Assembly: GCF_000765745.2 (NCBI RefSeq)
Contig: NZ_JRPC02000014.1
Span: 1 to 64,000, forward strand
DNA length: 64,000 nt
Direction: 5' to 3'
Source of the DNA: Helicobacter apodemus
Lineage (GTDB): Bacteria > Campylobacterota > Campylobacteria > Campylobacterales > Helicobacteraceae
The position numbers were made by a program, and so were the translations under genes. Below the pieces are notes generated by a model, which did not search any database, was not told the DNA's origin, and worked only from the letters and a program-made list of their open reading frames with translations. Below, in pieces: positions 8,972-18,318 of the stretch (position 1 is its first letter; every line of letters starts with the position of its first letter).

Positions 8972-9913
8972 ATGCAAGATTTCACAGAAATTGCAAAAGA
9001 AGTTTTTAATATTGAAGCAAATTCTATTTTATATTTAAAAGAGCATTTAGATGAAAATTTTAATCAAATCATTGATTGTATTTTGAATCTTAAAGGGCGT
9101 TTGGTGATTACTGGAGTGGGGAAATCAGGGCATATTGGTGCAAAAATTGCTGCGACTTTAGCTAGCACAGGAACACCTAGTTTTTTTATCCACCCAACAG
9201 AGGCATTACACGGGGATTTAGGAATGCTAAGACAAGAAGATGCTTTACTTGCTATTTCAAACTCGGGGGAGAGTGAAGAGATATTGCGTCTTATCCCAGT
9301 TATTCAAAGGAGGGGGATTTTATTGATTGCTATGAGTGGGGATAAGCAATCAACCCTAGCAAGAAAAGGGGATTATTTTTTAAATATTTTTACACAACAA
9401 GAAGCTTGTCCTTTGCAACTTGCCCCTACTTCTTCTACAACTGCGACTTTAGCTATGGGAGATGCTATTGCTATAGCTTTAATGAGGGCTAGAAATTTCA
9501 AGCCTGAAGATTTTGCGCTTTTTCATCCCGGTGGTAGTTTAGGAAGGAAGTTGCTTACAAAAGTCAAAGATGTAATGGTGGATAAGAATTTACCTATTGT
9601 TTCTCCTAAGACGAATTTTAAAGATTTAATTATTGAAATGACAAGCAAAAAGCTTGGCGTATGTTTGGTGCTAGATAGTCATAAACTAGTAGGGATTATT
9701 ACCGATGGAGATTTAAGGAGGGCTATGACAGAGGGAGGGTTTAATGCTCTAGCTAGTGAGATTATGAGTGTTAATCCCAAAGTTATTGAAAGTGAAATGA
9801 TGGCAATAGAGGCTGAAAAATTTATGGTGGCACATAAAATTAAAGAATTAGTGGTAATGCAAGAGGGTAGAGTTTGTGGGATTGTCCAGCTTTATGATAT
9901 AGGAAGAATTTAA
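8972..9913 (+). CDS. kdsD: Arabinose-5-phosphate isomerase (KpsF/GutQ family)
   Basis: Converts ribulose-5-P to arabinose-5-P for Kdo synthesis, the inner core sugar of LPS. Residues ~35-165 form a SIS sugar-isomerase domain (GVGKSGHIGAKIAATLASTG, HGDLGM, ISNSGESEEIL, PTSSTTATLAMGDA). Two CBS domains follow from about residue 200 (KDVMVDKNLPIV; LVGIITDGDLRRAM). The 313-residue length is normal. ATG with GGAGATAGA upstream. It is sandwiched between the antiporter-like gene and yejA (3-bp gap). Confidence 0.93.
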   Translation: MQDFTEIAKEVFNIEANSILYLKEHLDENFNQIIDCILNLKGRLVITGVGKSGHIGAKIAATLASTGTPSFFIHPTEALHGDLGMLRQEDALLAISNSGESEEILRLIPVIQRRGILLIAMSGDKQSTLARKGDYFLNIFTQQEACPLQLAPTSSTTATLAMGDAIAIALMRARNFKPEDFALFHPGGSLGRKLLTKVKDVMVDKNLPIVSPKTNFKDLIIEMTSKKLGVCLVLDSHKLVGIITDGDLRRAMTEGGFNALASEIMSVNPKVIESEMMAIEAEKFMVAHKIKELVVMQEGRVCGIVQLYDIGRI

Positions 9914-9916
9914 AGA

Positions 9917-11731
9917 ATGCGTTGGAAAATATTTTTCATCTTTTTATTAAGCTTTAAAGTTTTGGTGTTAGCTGATACTTATAGTAGTAATGCTTTTGCG
10001 ATTAATGGGGAAGTGAAATATAAGGATTTGCAATATTTTGATTATGTTAATCCAAAGGCTAAAAAGGGTGGGCATATCAAGGAATATGCTATTGGCACTT
10101 ATGATAGTTTTTATGATTTTTTATTCAAAGGCACTCCCGCTAAAGGCTTAAATAAACTTTATGATACCTTAATGGTTCGCTCCCTTGATGAGCCAAGTAG
10201 TCAATATGGGCTTATAGCACAGAGGATTGAGCGGGCAGAGGATAATAGTTTTGTAATTTTTCATCTGAATAAAAATGCCTATTTTCACGATGGAGTAGAA
10301 GTTAGTGCTTTTGATGTAGAGTTTAGCTTTTATACTATTGCAAGGGGTGATAATCCTGTAATGAATCAATATTATGCGGATGTTAAATCCCTGCAAGTGT
10401 TAGATAAATATACGATTAGATTTGATTTTAGTAATACGCAAAATAGAGAAATAGCCCTTATTTTAGGAGATTTACCTGTTTTACCAAAGCATTATTATAC
10501 AGAGGATATTGCTAAGAATCCTCTGAAGATTCCTCTAGGTAGTGGTCCTTACCAAATAGAGAACTTTGTAGCAGGTCGTAGCATTACTTATAAACGCGTA
10601 GAGAATTATTGGGCGAAAAATCATCCTACCCGTATTGGGTATTTTAATTTTGACAAAATTACTTATGATTATTATAAAGATGATTTAGTAGCCCTAGAGG
10701 CATTTAAGGCTGGGAGATATGACTACCGCTTAGAAAGCTCTGCTAAAAATTGGGCTAATGGCTATGAGGGAGTGGCATTAAAAAATAAAAATATTATCCA
10801 AGAGGAAATATCGCATTCTTTACCTAGTGGTATGCAAGGATTTTTCTTTAATCTGAGAAAGCCGATTTTTCAAGATATTTTAGTAAGGGAGGCTCTTAAT
10901 CTTGCCTTTGATTTTGAATGGAGTAATAAAAATATCTTTTTTAACCAATATATGCGAACTAAAAGTTATTTTGATAATTCTGCCTTTGGGAGTGCTGGGA
11001 TACCCATAAATGAAGAGTTGCAAATACTTATGGAGTATAAAAATCAATTGCCCCCTAAGCTCTTTACTCATCCCTTTGTTTTGCCTACTACCGATGGAAT
11101 GGGGGAGAATAGGGAGAATCTAAAAAAAGCTCAAAGTCTGTTAAGGGAAGCGGGATTGTCTTATAAAAATGGAAAGCTTTATACTAAAGAGAATAAACCC
11201 TTTGTCTTTGAACTTTTATTAGTATCTCCTGCAATGGAGAGAGTGGCTATTCCTTTTGCTAAAAATTTACAAAAAATCGGTATTGATATGAAGATTAGAA
11301 TCGTAGATATTAGTCAATACCTTAATCGTTTAAGGGAATTTGATTTTGATATGATTGTAGCTGTTTTTCCACAGAGTTTATCTCCGGGTAATGAACAAAG
11401 TTTTTTTTGGGGTTCTAAAGCGGCTAAGGAAAAGGGAAGTTATAATTATGCGGGGATAGAAAATGTGGTGGTGGATGCTTTAATCCAAAAAATCATTAAT
11501 GTTAAGAATTATCAAGAGTTACTGCTTTATGTGAGGGCGTTAGATAGGGTATTGCTATGGAATTATTATACCATTCCGCATTTTCATACCAAAAATTTTC
11601 GCGTAGCTTATTGGAAGTTTTTAGAGCATCCTTCTATTACACCTCTTTATGATGTGGGTTTTGAAACTTGGTGGGTTGATGAGGAGAAATTACAAAAATT
11701 GCAGAGAGAATACCCAAGTTTTAGGCGATAG
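9917..11731 (+). CDS. yejA: Peptide ABC transporter periplasmic binding protein YejA
   Basis: Periplasmic solute-binding protein (SBP family 5) of a YejABEF importer. An N-terminal signal peptide spans residues ~1-19 (hydrophobic core IFFIFLLSFKVLVLA). The YejA opening NAFAINGEVKY and FDYVNPKAKKGGHI is clear, as is DGVEVSAFDVEFSF. Characterised YejABEF systems import peptides and, in enterobacteria, the antibiotic microcin C. At 604 residues it is full length. Three bases separate it from kdsD and yejB follows after 3 bp, so all Yej components are in one transcript. The actual ligand here is unknown. Confidence 0.9.
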   Translation: MRWKIFFIFLLSFKVLVLADTYSSNAFAINGEVKYKDLQYFDYVNPKAKKGGHIKEYAIGTYDSFYDFLFKGTPAKGLNKLYDTLMVRSLDEPSSQYGLIAQRIERAEDNSFVIFHLNKNAYFHDGVEVSAFDVEFSFYTIARGDNPVMNQYYADVKSLQVLDKYTIRFDFSNTQNREIALILGDLPVLPKHYYTEDIAKNPLKIPLGSGPYQIENFVAGRSITYKRVENYWAKNHPTRIGYFNFDKITYDYYKDDLVALEAFKAGRYDYRLESSAKNWANGYEGVALKNKNIIQEEISHSLPSGMQGFFFNLRKPIFQDILVREALNLAFDFEWSNKNIFFNQYMRTKSYFDNSAFGSAGIPINEELQILMEYKNQLPPKLFTHPFVLPTTDGMGENRENLKKAQSLLREAGLSYKNGKLYTKENKPFVFELLLVSPAMERVAIPFAKNLQKIGIDMKIRIVDISQYLNRLREFDFDMIVAVFPQSLSPGNEQSFFWGSKAAKEKGSYNYAGIENVVVDALIQKIINVKNYQELLLYVRALDRVLLWNYYTIPHFHTKNFRVAYWKFLEHPSITPLYDVGFETWWVDEEKLQKLQREYPSFRR

Positions 11732-11734
11732 AGA

Positions 11735-12781
11735 ATGTGGATTTATATTTTTAAACGTTTATGCTTAATAATTCCTGCTTTGCTAGGCATTATGACGTTA
11801 AATTTTTTTATCGTTCAAATGGCACCTGGGGGTCCTGTAGAACAAATGCTCTCTAAAATAGAACATAATGTTTTGCAGGGTGAAACTTCAATGGGAGGAT
11901 TTAGCTATAAAAAAGAGGGCATAGATATAGAAATGCTTGCTAAAATTAATGCACTTTATGGTTTTGATAAAACTTTGGGGGAGCGGTATTGGTTAATGCT
12001 GAAAAAATATCTCTTATTTGATTTTGGGGAGAGTTTTTATAAAAACAATTCTGTTGTAGAGCTGATTTTACAAAAAATCCCTGTTTCCCTCTCTCTTGGC
12101 TTTTGGAGTTCTTTATTAATTTATCTTATTGCAATTCCTTTAGGGATTAAAAAGGCTGTGAATAATGGAATGCCTTTTGATAATATCACAAGCATTATCA
12201 TTATTATTGGTAATGCCATTCCTACCTTTTTGTTTGCTTTGTTGTTGATTATTTTATTTGCAGGGGGGAGTTATTGGAGTTTCTTTCCCTTAAGGGGTAT
12301 TGTGGGGGATGATTTTGCAAATTTAAGCCTATTAGAGAAAATAAAAGATTATTTTTGGCATATTACCTTACCTGTACTATCCTTAAGCATAGGAGGATTC
12401 GCAACTCTAAGCCTATTAAGCAAAAATTCCTTTTTAGAGGAGATTCATAAGCAATATGTAAGATTGGCACTCTCTAAGGGCTTAAGTCAATCGCAAGTCT
12501 TATATAGGCATATTTTTAGGAATGCAATGCTATTGGTAATTTCCTCCATTCCCTCTACTTTGCTTGGCATATTCCTAACAGGTTCTTTGTTAATAGAGAT
12601 TATCTTTTCTTTAGATGGGCTTGGATTATTAGGGTATGAGTCGATTATTACAAGAGATTATCCTGTAATTTTTGGGAGTTTATATATCTTTACTTTATTG
12701 GGTTTGGTGGTTGTGTTGTTGAATGATTTGCTCTATCGAGTAATTGACCCTAGAATTCATTTTGATAAAATGGGTGAGTGA
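11735..12781 (+). CDS. yejB: Peptide ABC transporter permease YejB
   Basis: First inner-membrane permease of the Yej importer (DppB/OppB type). The N-terminus MWIYIFKRLCLIIPALLGIMT and the early VQMAPGGPVEQML match YejB. The binding-protein-dependent transport 'EAA' loop is ALSKGLSQSQVLYRHIFRNAM. About six membrane segments; 348 residues. Its stop overlaps the GTG start of yejE, so translation is likely coupled. Confidence 0.92.
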   Translation: MWIYIFKRLCLIIPALLGIMTLNFFIVQMAPGGPVEQMLSKIEHNVLQGETSMGGFSYKKEGIDIEMLAKINALYGFDKTLGERYWLMLKKYLLFDFGESFYKNNSVVELILQKIPVSLSLGFWSSLLIYLIAIPLGIKKAVNNGMPFDNITSIIIIIGNAIPTFLFALLLIILFAGGSYWSFFPLRGIVGDDFANLSLLEKIKDYFWHITLPVLSLSIGGFATLSLLSKNSFLEEIHKQYVRLALSKGLSQSQVLYRHIFRNAMLLVISSIPSTLLGIFLTGSLLIEIIFSLDGLGLLGYESIITRDYPVIFGSLYIFTLLGLVVVLLNDLLYRVIDPRIHFDKMGE

Positions 12782-13797
12782 GAAAAAGAGCTATGTTGGT
12801 AAGAAGATTTCAAGTTTTTAGACGCAATAAAAGAGCTTATATTTCTTTATGGGTTTTTGGAATCTTATGTATTCTCTCCTTTGGGGCGGATTTTATCGCT
12901 AATGATAAGCCACTTTTTGTTTATTATAAAGGAGAGGGTTATTTTCCTATTTTTAAAGTTTATCCAGAAACAACCTTTGGCGGAGATTTTTTGAGTGAGG
13001 CAAATTATGGGGATTCTTATTTGCAAGATTTGATTAAGCAAGAGGGCTTTATGATAATGCCTTTAATACCTTATAGTTATGATAGTGTGATTTACTCTCT
13101 TAGCTCTCCTCCACCAACTCCCCCTAATTCTAAGAATTACTTAGGCACTGATGATTTAGGCAGGGATGTTGTTGCACGGTTGCTTTATGGGTTGAAAACT
13201 TCAATTTTATTTGGTTTAATTTTAACTGCTTTAAGCTCCATTATTGGTTTTATTGTAGGGGCTATTAGTGGGTATTATGGTGGAAAAATTGATTTATTGG
13301 GGCAAAGATTTATAGAAATATGGAGTGGAATGCCTATTTTGTTTATTTTAATTATCCTCTCAAGTTTATTAGAGCCCAATTTTTGGACAATTCTTTGTGT
13401 AGTTTTGTTTTTTTCTTGGATTACTTTAGTGCCTTTTGTGAGGGCTGAATTTTTAAAAGCAAGGAATCTTGAATATGTCAAAGCAGCTAAAGTGTTAGGG
13501 GCAAAGGATTTTCGCATTATCTTTTTGCATATTATGCCAAATGCACTTGTGGCTGTTGTTACCTTTATTCCTTTTATTTTGAGTGGGAGTATTGTTACGC
13601 TTGCCTCTCTTGACTTTTTGGGGCTTGGATTGCCACCTCCTAGTGCAAGTTTGGGAGAGATTTTATCACAAGGTAAAAATAATCTTAACTCCCCTTGGCT
13701 TGGGTTGAGTGGTTTTTTTGTTTTGAGTGTTTTGCTGTGTTTATTGGTATTTATTGGTGAGGGATTGAGGGATAGTCTAAAGGAAAATAATGGATAA
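12778..13797 (+). CDS. yejE: Peptide ABC transporter permease YejE
   Basis: Second permease (DppC/OppC type), with LGTDDLGRDVVARLLYG and the EAA loop AAKVLGAKDFRIIFLHIMPNAL. The long periplasmic insertion between the first membrane segment and the core (roughly residues 40-120) is typical of YejE. It starts at a GTG that overlaps the yejB stop; an ATG at 12793 would remove five residues. yejF begins within its last codons. Confidence 0.92.
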   Translation: MRKRAMLVRRFQVFRRNKRAYISLWVFGILCILSFGADFIANDKPLFVYYKGEGYFPIFKVYPETTFGGDFLSEANYGDSYLQDLIKQEGFMIMPLIPYSYDSVIYSLSSPPPTPPNSKNYLGTDDLGRDVVARLLYGLKTSILFGLILTALSSIIGFIVGAISGYYGGKIDLLGQRFIEIWSGMPILFILIILSSLLEPNFWTILCVVLFFSWITLVPFVRAEFLKARNLEYVKAAKVLGAKDFRIIFLHIMPNALVAVVTFIPFILSGSIVTLASLDFLGLGLPPPSASLGEILSQGKNNLNSPWLGLSGFFVLSVLLCLLVFIGEGLRDSLKENNG

Positions 13798-15367
13798 GAT
13801 TTTGGAGATTCAAAATTTATCGTTAAATTTCAAAGGATTTGCACTTAAAAATATTGTTTTATCTATCTCTAAAGGAGAAATTTTAGGCTTAGTTGGGCAA
13901 TCTGGAAGCGGTAAATCTTTATTGAGTAATATTATATTAGGCTTTATTAGGGATTATCAACTACTAAGTGGGAATATAGAGTTTTTAGGGGAAAATCTCT
14001 TGCTTAAAAATCAAAAGGCTATGTGCTTTTTGCGAGGAGCTAAGATAGGTTATATTTTTCAAGAACCCCTTAGTGCTTTAAACCCTCTCCATAAAATCAA
14101 AAAACAAATTTTAGAAGCTCTAAAGATACATAATCTTTATTCTAAAGATACACTACAAACTAGGCTTTATGAGCTTTTAGATATGGTAAAACTTGATAAA
14201 TCTCATCTTCAAAGATATCCTTATGAGTTAAGTGGAGGGCAGAGACAAAGAGTTTGTATCGCTATTGCTTTAGCAAATAATCCGCAACTTCTAATTGCTG
14301 ATGAGCCAACAACAGCATTGGATTCTAAAATACAAGGACAAATTATTGGTCTCTTACAAGATTTGCAAAAGCAGCTGCATTTAAGTATTTTATTTATTAG
14401 CCATAATTTAGGCATTATTTCACAAATTTCGCAAAATATTGCGGTTATGAAAGAAGGGGAGATTGTAGAATATGGGGTAAATCAAGAGGTTTTTAACACT
14501 CCAAAACATCCTTATACTAAGACGCTTCTTAAATCTTTGGGGATTAGTTATAGAGAAGTTAAAAATTGTGGCAAAGAGATTTTAAGGGTTGAGGATTTAA
14601 AGCTATGTTATGTGTTAAAAAGAAACTTTTTGGGTAAAACTTTGCAAGAATTAGAAGCTCTAAAGTCGCTAAATTTTACTTTAAGAGAGGGAGAGAGTTT
14701 AGGGATTATAGGGGAATCTGGAAGTGGAAAAAGTTCTTTAGCTAATGCTTTAGTGCGTCTATTGCAACCAAGTGGGAAAATTATGTTTTTACAAGAAGAT
14801 TTTTTAAACCTTAAAGGTGAGGCATTACAGGCAAAAAGAAAGGCTTTGCAGATGATTTTTCAAGATCCTTTTGGGGCATTAAATCCTAAGATGAATCTTT
14901 ATGAAATTATCAAAGAGGGTTTAGAAATTCACCATTTTAAAGGAGATATTGCTAAAGAAGTTTGTCAAGCTCTTTATGATGTGGGATTGGATGAGAGTTT
15001 TTTACAACGTTATCCTTATGAATTAAGTGGGGGGCAGAGGCAGAGAGTGTGTATTGCTAGAAGCTTAGTATTAAAGCCAAAAATACTTATTTTGGATGAA
15101 GCTACTAGTGCATTAGATCAAAATACACAAAAGCAGGTGCTAGATTTATTTTTAGCCCTTGGGCAAAAGTATGCTTTAAGTTATCTATGTATTAGCCATG
15201 ATTTAGCGGTTGTGGCAAATTTATGTGAGAGGGTGTTGGTTTTACAAAAAGGGGAAATTATAGAATCAGGGGCAACCCAAGAAGTATTTTCTAACCCTAA
15301 AACAACTTATGTTAAAGAATTGTTAGAGTGTGCGAGATTTAATGCAAGACTTGATGAGGGTTTATGA
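13790..15367 (+). CDS. yejF: Peptide ABC transporter dual ATPase YejF
   Basis: A 525-residue fused ATPase that powers the Yej importer. There are two complete nucleotide-binding domains: Walker A GQSGSGKS and GESGSGKS, two LSGGQRQR signatures, and Walker B/D-loop LLIADEPTTALD and ILILDEATSALD. Each half ends in the oligopeptide-transporter region (KHPYTKTLLKS; PKTTYVKELLE). Both halves look catalytically intact. It overlaps yejE by 8 bp and the following secreted-protein gene by 4 bp (ATGA). Confidence 0.93.
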   Translation: MDKILEIQNLSLNFKGFALKNIVLSISKGEILGLVGQSGSGKSLLSNIILGFIRDYQLLSGNIEFLGENLLLKNQKAMCFLRGAKIGYIFQEPLSALNPLHKIKKQILEALKIHNLYSKDTLQTRLYELLDMVKLDKSHLQRYPYELSGGQRQRVCIAIALANNPQLLIADEPTTALDSKIQGQIIGLLQDLQKQLHLSILFISHNLGIISQISQNIAVMKEGEIVEYGVNQEVFNTPKHPYTKTLLKSLGISYREVKNCGKEILRVEDLKLCYVLKRNFLGKTLQELEALKSLNFTLREGESLGIIGESGSGKSSLANALVRLLQPSGKIMFLQEDFLNLKGEALQAKRKALQMIFQDPFGALNPKMNLYEIIKEGLEIHHFKGDIAKEVCQALYDVGLDESFLQRYPYELSGGQRQRVCIARSLVLKPKILILDEATSALDQNTQKQVLDLFLALGQKYALSYLCISHDLAVVANLCERVLVLQKGEIIESGATQEVFSNPKTTYVKELLECARFNARLDEGL

Positions 15368-15909
15368 GAGTTTGTATTATAGGTTTTATGCTTCTATGGA
15401 TTTGTGTTAATAATCTCTATGGGGTGATAGTGCCTGTTAGTTTGCAGGTTTTATTAAAATCTATCTATGCCCCCGCTTTATTTAGTGTTTATAATAGAGA
15501 CTATGGAATGCTTTATTGTGAGCTTTATGGAGTGGCAAGTGTGGCAAAAGCATTTAAGGGTGAAAAATGTGAAGTGAGTGCAGAGAGTGCAAGAAAAATG
15601 AGGCATTTTGCTATGACTTATACAAGGAATAAAATATTTTTAGAGCAGCAATATAGGATTGGTTATAGCAATGGTTGGTGTTTTTTACAAAATGGAGCGA
15701 ATTTATTTAATTATGAGATTGTGAGGGATGGTTATGCGATTGTGCAACATTTTGATACCATTGCAGAAAATGTTTTAAAAGATTTAGAGGTTTTACAATC
15801 TCAAGCAAAGGCTCAAAAAAGAGGTCTTTGGAGGGAATGGGGAGAGGAGATGAGTTGCCTTAAAGTTACACTTATGGAGAGGGCGAAAGAGGTTATGGAA
15901 AAAGAATAA
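15364..15909 (+). CDS. Secreted SNase-like fold protein, probably inactive
   Basis: 181 residues with an N-terminal signal peptide (IIGFMLLWICVNNLYG). The C-terminal half resembles staphylococcal-nuclease-like domains: EIVRDGYAIVQ, LEVLQSQAKAQKRGLWREW. The Arg/Glu catalytic set expected in active thermonucleases (an R-x-x-GIDTPE-type segment and a later Arg) is not evident; the corresponding area reads CELYGVASVAKAF. I infer a periplasmic SNase-fold protein without normal nuclease chemistry. Its ATGA overlap with yejF makes it the last gene of the yej operon. Its 3' end overlaps the converging lnt gene by 17 bp. Confidence 0.6.
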   Translation: MRVCIIGFMLLWICVNNLYGVIVPVSLQVLLKSIYAPALFSVYNRDYGMLYCELYGVASVAKAFKGEKCEVSAESARKMRHFAMTYTRNKIFLEQQYRIGYSNGWCFLQNGANLFNYEIVRDGYAIVQHFDTIAENVLKDLEVLQSQAKAQKRGLWREWGEEMSCLKVTLMERAKEVMEKE

Positions 15910-17161
15910 AAGAGGGTGAAGCGTTGCTAGAATGATAGATGGTTGTCCCATAGTTTTTTGCAAAATAAAGCATAAGAATCTTTTGCAGGGTTGGTTCAAT
16001 GCTTGGGGCAAACCACGCATTATTACTAATGGCTATAAGAAACTTAGGAGAGGATTGGTAGTATTCCTCTCTTGTCGCTTCATAACAGATGGCAATTTGG
16101 AAATCTTGCTTATGAATCCTTGTAGAATTAGGTGTTGTATTGGGATTTTTTGCAAAATTACTCCCGCCTTTAAAAATGAGTTCATTAATAAAATTCGCAA
16201 GTGATGAGGGGAGAGGAATGCTCTCACCAAAGGGGACAAGAATGATTTTATGTAGAACTTGCATTTCCCCCTTTTCAAATACATAGGCGCTATTATAAGT
16301 TTCTGCATCTTGATAAAATCCATCTTGATAAATTCCGCCGGTTACAATGGTGATTTTATGACTTTTTTCTTGGAGCGTTTGTAAGAGTTTGGGTTGATGA
16401 TTAAGCACAAGGGTAAAGGCGGTTTCTGGGAGGATAATTACATCATAACTTTCTTTTATGGCAAGGTTGATAGCTTCAAGATTAGAATCTAAAATTTCTT
16501 GTAAATTGTTGCTATCCCAACGAAGGTTTTGGGGGATATTAGTTTGTAGAGTTTTGATTTTTAGTGGAGATGGTGTAGTGTGTATAGAGGATTGTTGGGT
16601 GAATATGTAAATACAAATTAAGCTCATTGGTAGCCATAATAGCGAAATTTTATAAAATCTTTTAAGATAAAGCATTGAAAAAATCATTAGGCTAAGAAGT
16701 AATAAAACAAGTGTCCATTTAGAAGGGGTAAAATAACTAGTTGTGAATATAGCCTCTGGGATAAACCAATTAAACCCAAAGGGGTGAATAAAGCTTCCAC
16801 ACAGAAGGGTTAAGAGTTTATATACATAATGATTAAAAGCACAAAAAAATAAAAATAAGATTCCATAAACAAGGATTAAGACAATCCACATAAGGGGCAT
16901 AAGATAAGCAATATCATAATATCTAAAGCTAAGGGCTATCCAATAAAACCAAAGAATCCCTATTAAACCTCCACATACTAATCCACCAAAAGCAGAAAGT
17001 TGTAAATAAAGGAATAATCCTACAATAGCAAAGAGTGTAGAGATAATGGGGGAGTTTAGGGAGAAATGCTCTAAATAAATAAAAGCACTCAAAGAAATAG
17101 CACATAAAATTCCTATTAACGATTGGTGTAGCCTTTTTTGGGCTATAAGTGTAGCATTCAT
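15893..17161 (-). CDS. lnt: Apolipoprotein N-acyltransferase
   Basis: Inner-membrane enzyme that adds the third acyl chain to lipoproteins. About six N-terminal membrane segments (residues ~10-195) precede a nitrilase-type periplasmic domain with the expected triad: Glu in IILPETAF, Lys in LHKIILVPFGE and Cys in AICYEA. At 422 residues it is shorter than E. coli Lnt but similar to what I recall for Helicobacter. It converges on the SNase-like gene (17-bp overlap), and yajQ lies 3 bp upstream in the same direction. Confidence 0.9.
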   Translation of the reverse strand: MNATLIAQKRLHQSLIGILCAISLSAFIYLEHFSLNSPIISTLFAIVGLFLYLQLSAFGGLVCGGLIGILWFYWIALSFRYYDIAYLMPLMWIVLILVYGILFLFFCAFNHYVYKLLTLLCGSFIHPFGFNWFIPEAIFTTSYFTPSKWTLVLLLLSLMIFSMLYLKRFYKISLLWLPMSLICIYIFTQQSSIHTTPSPLKIKTLQTNIPQNLRWDSNNLQEILDSNLEAINLAIKESYDVIILPETAFTLVLNHQPKLLQTLQEKSHKITIVTGGIYQDGFYQDAETYNSAYVFEKGEMQVLHKIILVPFGESIPLPSSLANFINELIFKGGSNFAKNPNTTPNSTRIHKQDFQIAICYEATREEYYQSSPKFLIAISNNAWFAPSIEPTLQKILMLYFAKNYGTTIYHSSNASPSFILFP

Positions 17162-17164
17162 TTT

Positions 17165-17668
17165 TTAAGAAAAATTATTAAAACAAAGTGCAATTTCTAA
17201 TTCTAAAGTTTTAAGGTGCGTGATAACTTTTTGTAATTCATCAATATCTTTAGATTTTATGCGAATTTCACTCCCTTGAATTTGTGTTTGGACTTTGAAT
17301 TTCTGATTTTTTATCGCATTGGTGAGCGTTTTTATGCTCTTATCATCTAAAATATCATTGATTTGGTAAGTGATTTTTGTATTACCTCCACTTGCATTTT
17401 CTTTAGAGGTTTCTTTTAAGACTTTTAAAGAGAGATTGCGTTTAATAAGCTTAGAATCTAAAATATCTTTAATGGTTTTTGCTTTATTTTCACTGATTGC
17501 TAAAATGCTCAAGACTTTGGTTTTTTCATTGAGATGTAATTCTTTGGTTTTGTCATCTTTAAAATCAAATCGATTATTAATTTCTTTTTTTGCTTGTTCA
17601 AGAGCATTTTTAAGCTCTTGCATTTCTATTTTTGCTGAAATATCAAAACTATGTTCTTTTGCTGCCAT
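17165..17668 (-). CDS. yajQ: YajQ family nucleotide-binding protein
   Basis: Two-domain YajQ fold: FDISAKIEMQELKNALEQAK at the start, NRFDFKD near residue 33, and a C-terminal repeat ending in ELQKVITHLKTLELEIALCF. Family members bind RNA or nucleotides, and in some bacteria cyclic di-GMP; the role here is not shown. 167 residues, the standard length. ATG after AAGGAATTTTTATGG-type spacing. It heads a two-gene minus-strand unit with lnt. Confidence 0.88.
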   Translation of the reverse strand: MAAKEHSFDISAKIEMQELKNALEQAKKEINNRFDFKDDKTKELHLNEKTKVLSILAISENKAKTIKDILDSKLIKRNLSLKVLKETSKENASGGNTKITYQINDILDDKSIKTLTNAIKNQKFKVQTQIQGSEIRIKSKDIDELQKVITHLKTLELEIALCFNNFS

Positions 17669-17772
17669 AAAAATTCCTTAAAAATATTTCTAAAATTTCT
17701 TGCATTATGCCTTTTTTAGGTTTGTTTTGTGTAAAATATACTTTTTATTTGCTAAATAAAAGGTTAAAGCTA

Positions 17773-18318
17773 ATGGCGGATTTTAGTTATTTTGATTTGA
17801 TAATTGGTGCTTTGGTAATACTTCTTGCTATAAGAGGCATCATTAATGGCTTTATAAGAGAGATTTCTGGTTTATTGGGTATTGTAGTTGGTGTATATGT
17901 TGGTTCTTTATATTCTAAAGAAGTGGGTCAATGGATTAGTTCAAATGTTTATACCTTTGAAAATCCTTCCGCCATTTCATTGATTGGTTTTTTAGTCTTA
18001 TTAGTTCTTATTTGGGTGGGGGTATTAATTTTAAGTAAAATTTTGCAAAAACTTGTTAAAAATACTCATTTTGGCGTTCTTAATCGTATTTTGGGATTTT
18101 GTTTTGGGGGATTAAAAATTTTTATTGTTTTAGCTATTATTTTTTACGCTCTCTCTAGTATTACATTAGTGAAAGTCTTTATGGATCAATATACGCATAA
18201 TAGCTTCCTTTATCCTGCAATGATGAGCACAGGTTCAGTTATTATTAAGCTTCATGATTTGCAAGAAGAAACAGAAAATTTAGATTCATCAACAACTACT
18301 AATGGCTTAAATGAGTAA
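17773..18318 (+). CDS. cvpA: CvpA family membrane protein
   Basis: A 181-residue membrane protein with four hydrophobic segments and the CvpA opening [28 protein letters not shown]. Family members are linked to colicin V production and to envelope stress or bile tolerance. I chose the ATG at 17773, preceded by AAAAGG; an upstream ATG at 17707 would add 22 unconserved residues. It overlaps lysS by 8 bp and begins the conserved cvpA-lysS-glyA block. Confidence 0.85.
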   Translation: MADFSYFDLIIGALVILLAIRGIINGFIREISGLLGIVVGVYVGSLYSKEVGQWISSNVYTFENPSAISLIGFLVLLVLIWVGVLILSKILQKLVKNTHFGVLNRILGFCFGGLKIFIVLAIIFYALSSITLVKVFMDQYTHNSFLYPAMMSTGSVIIKLHDLQEETENLDSSTTTNGLNE

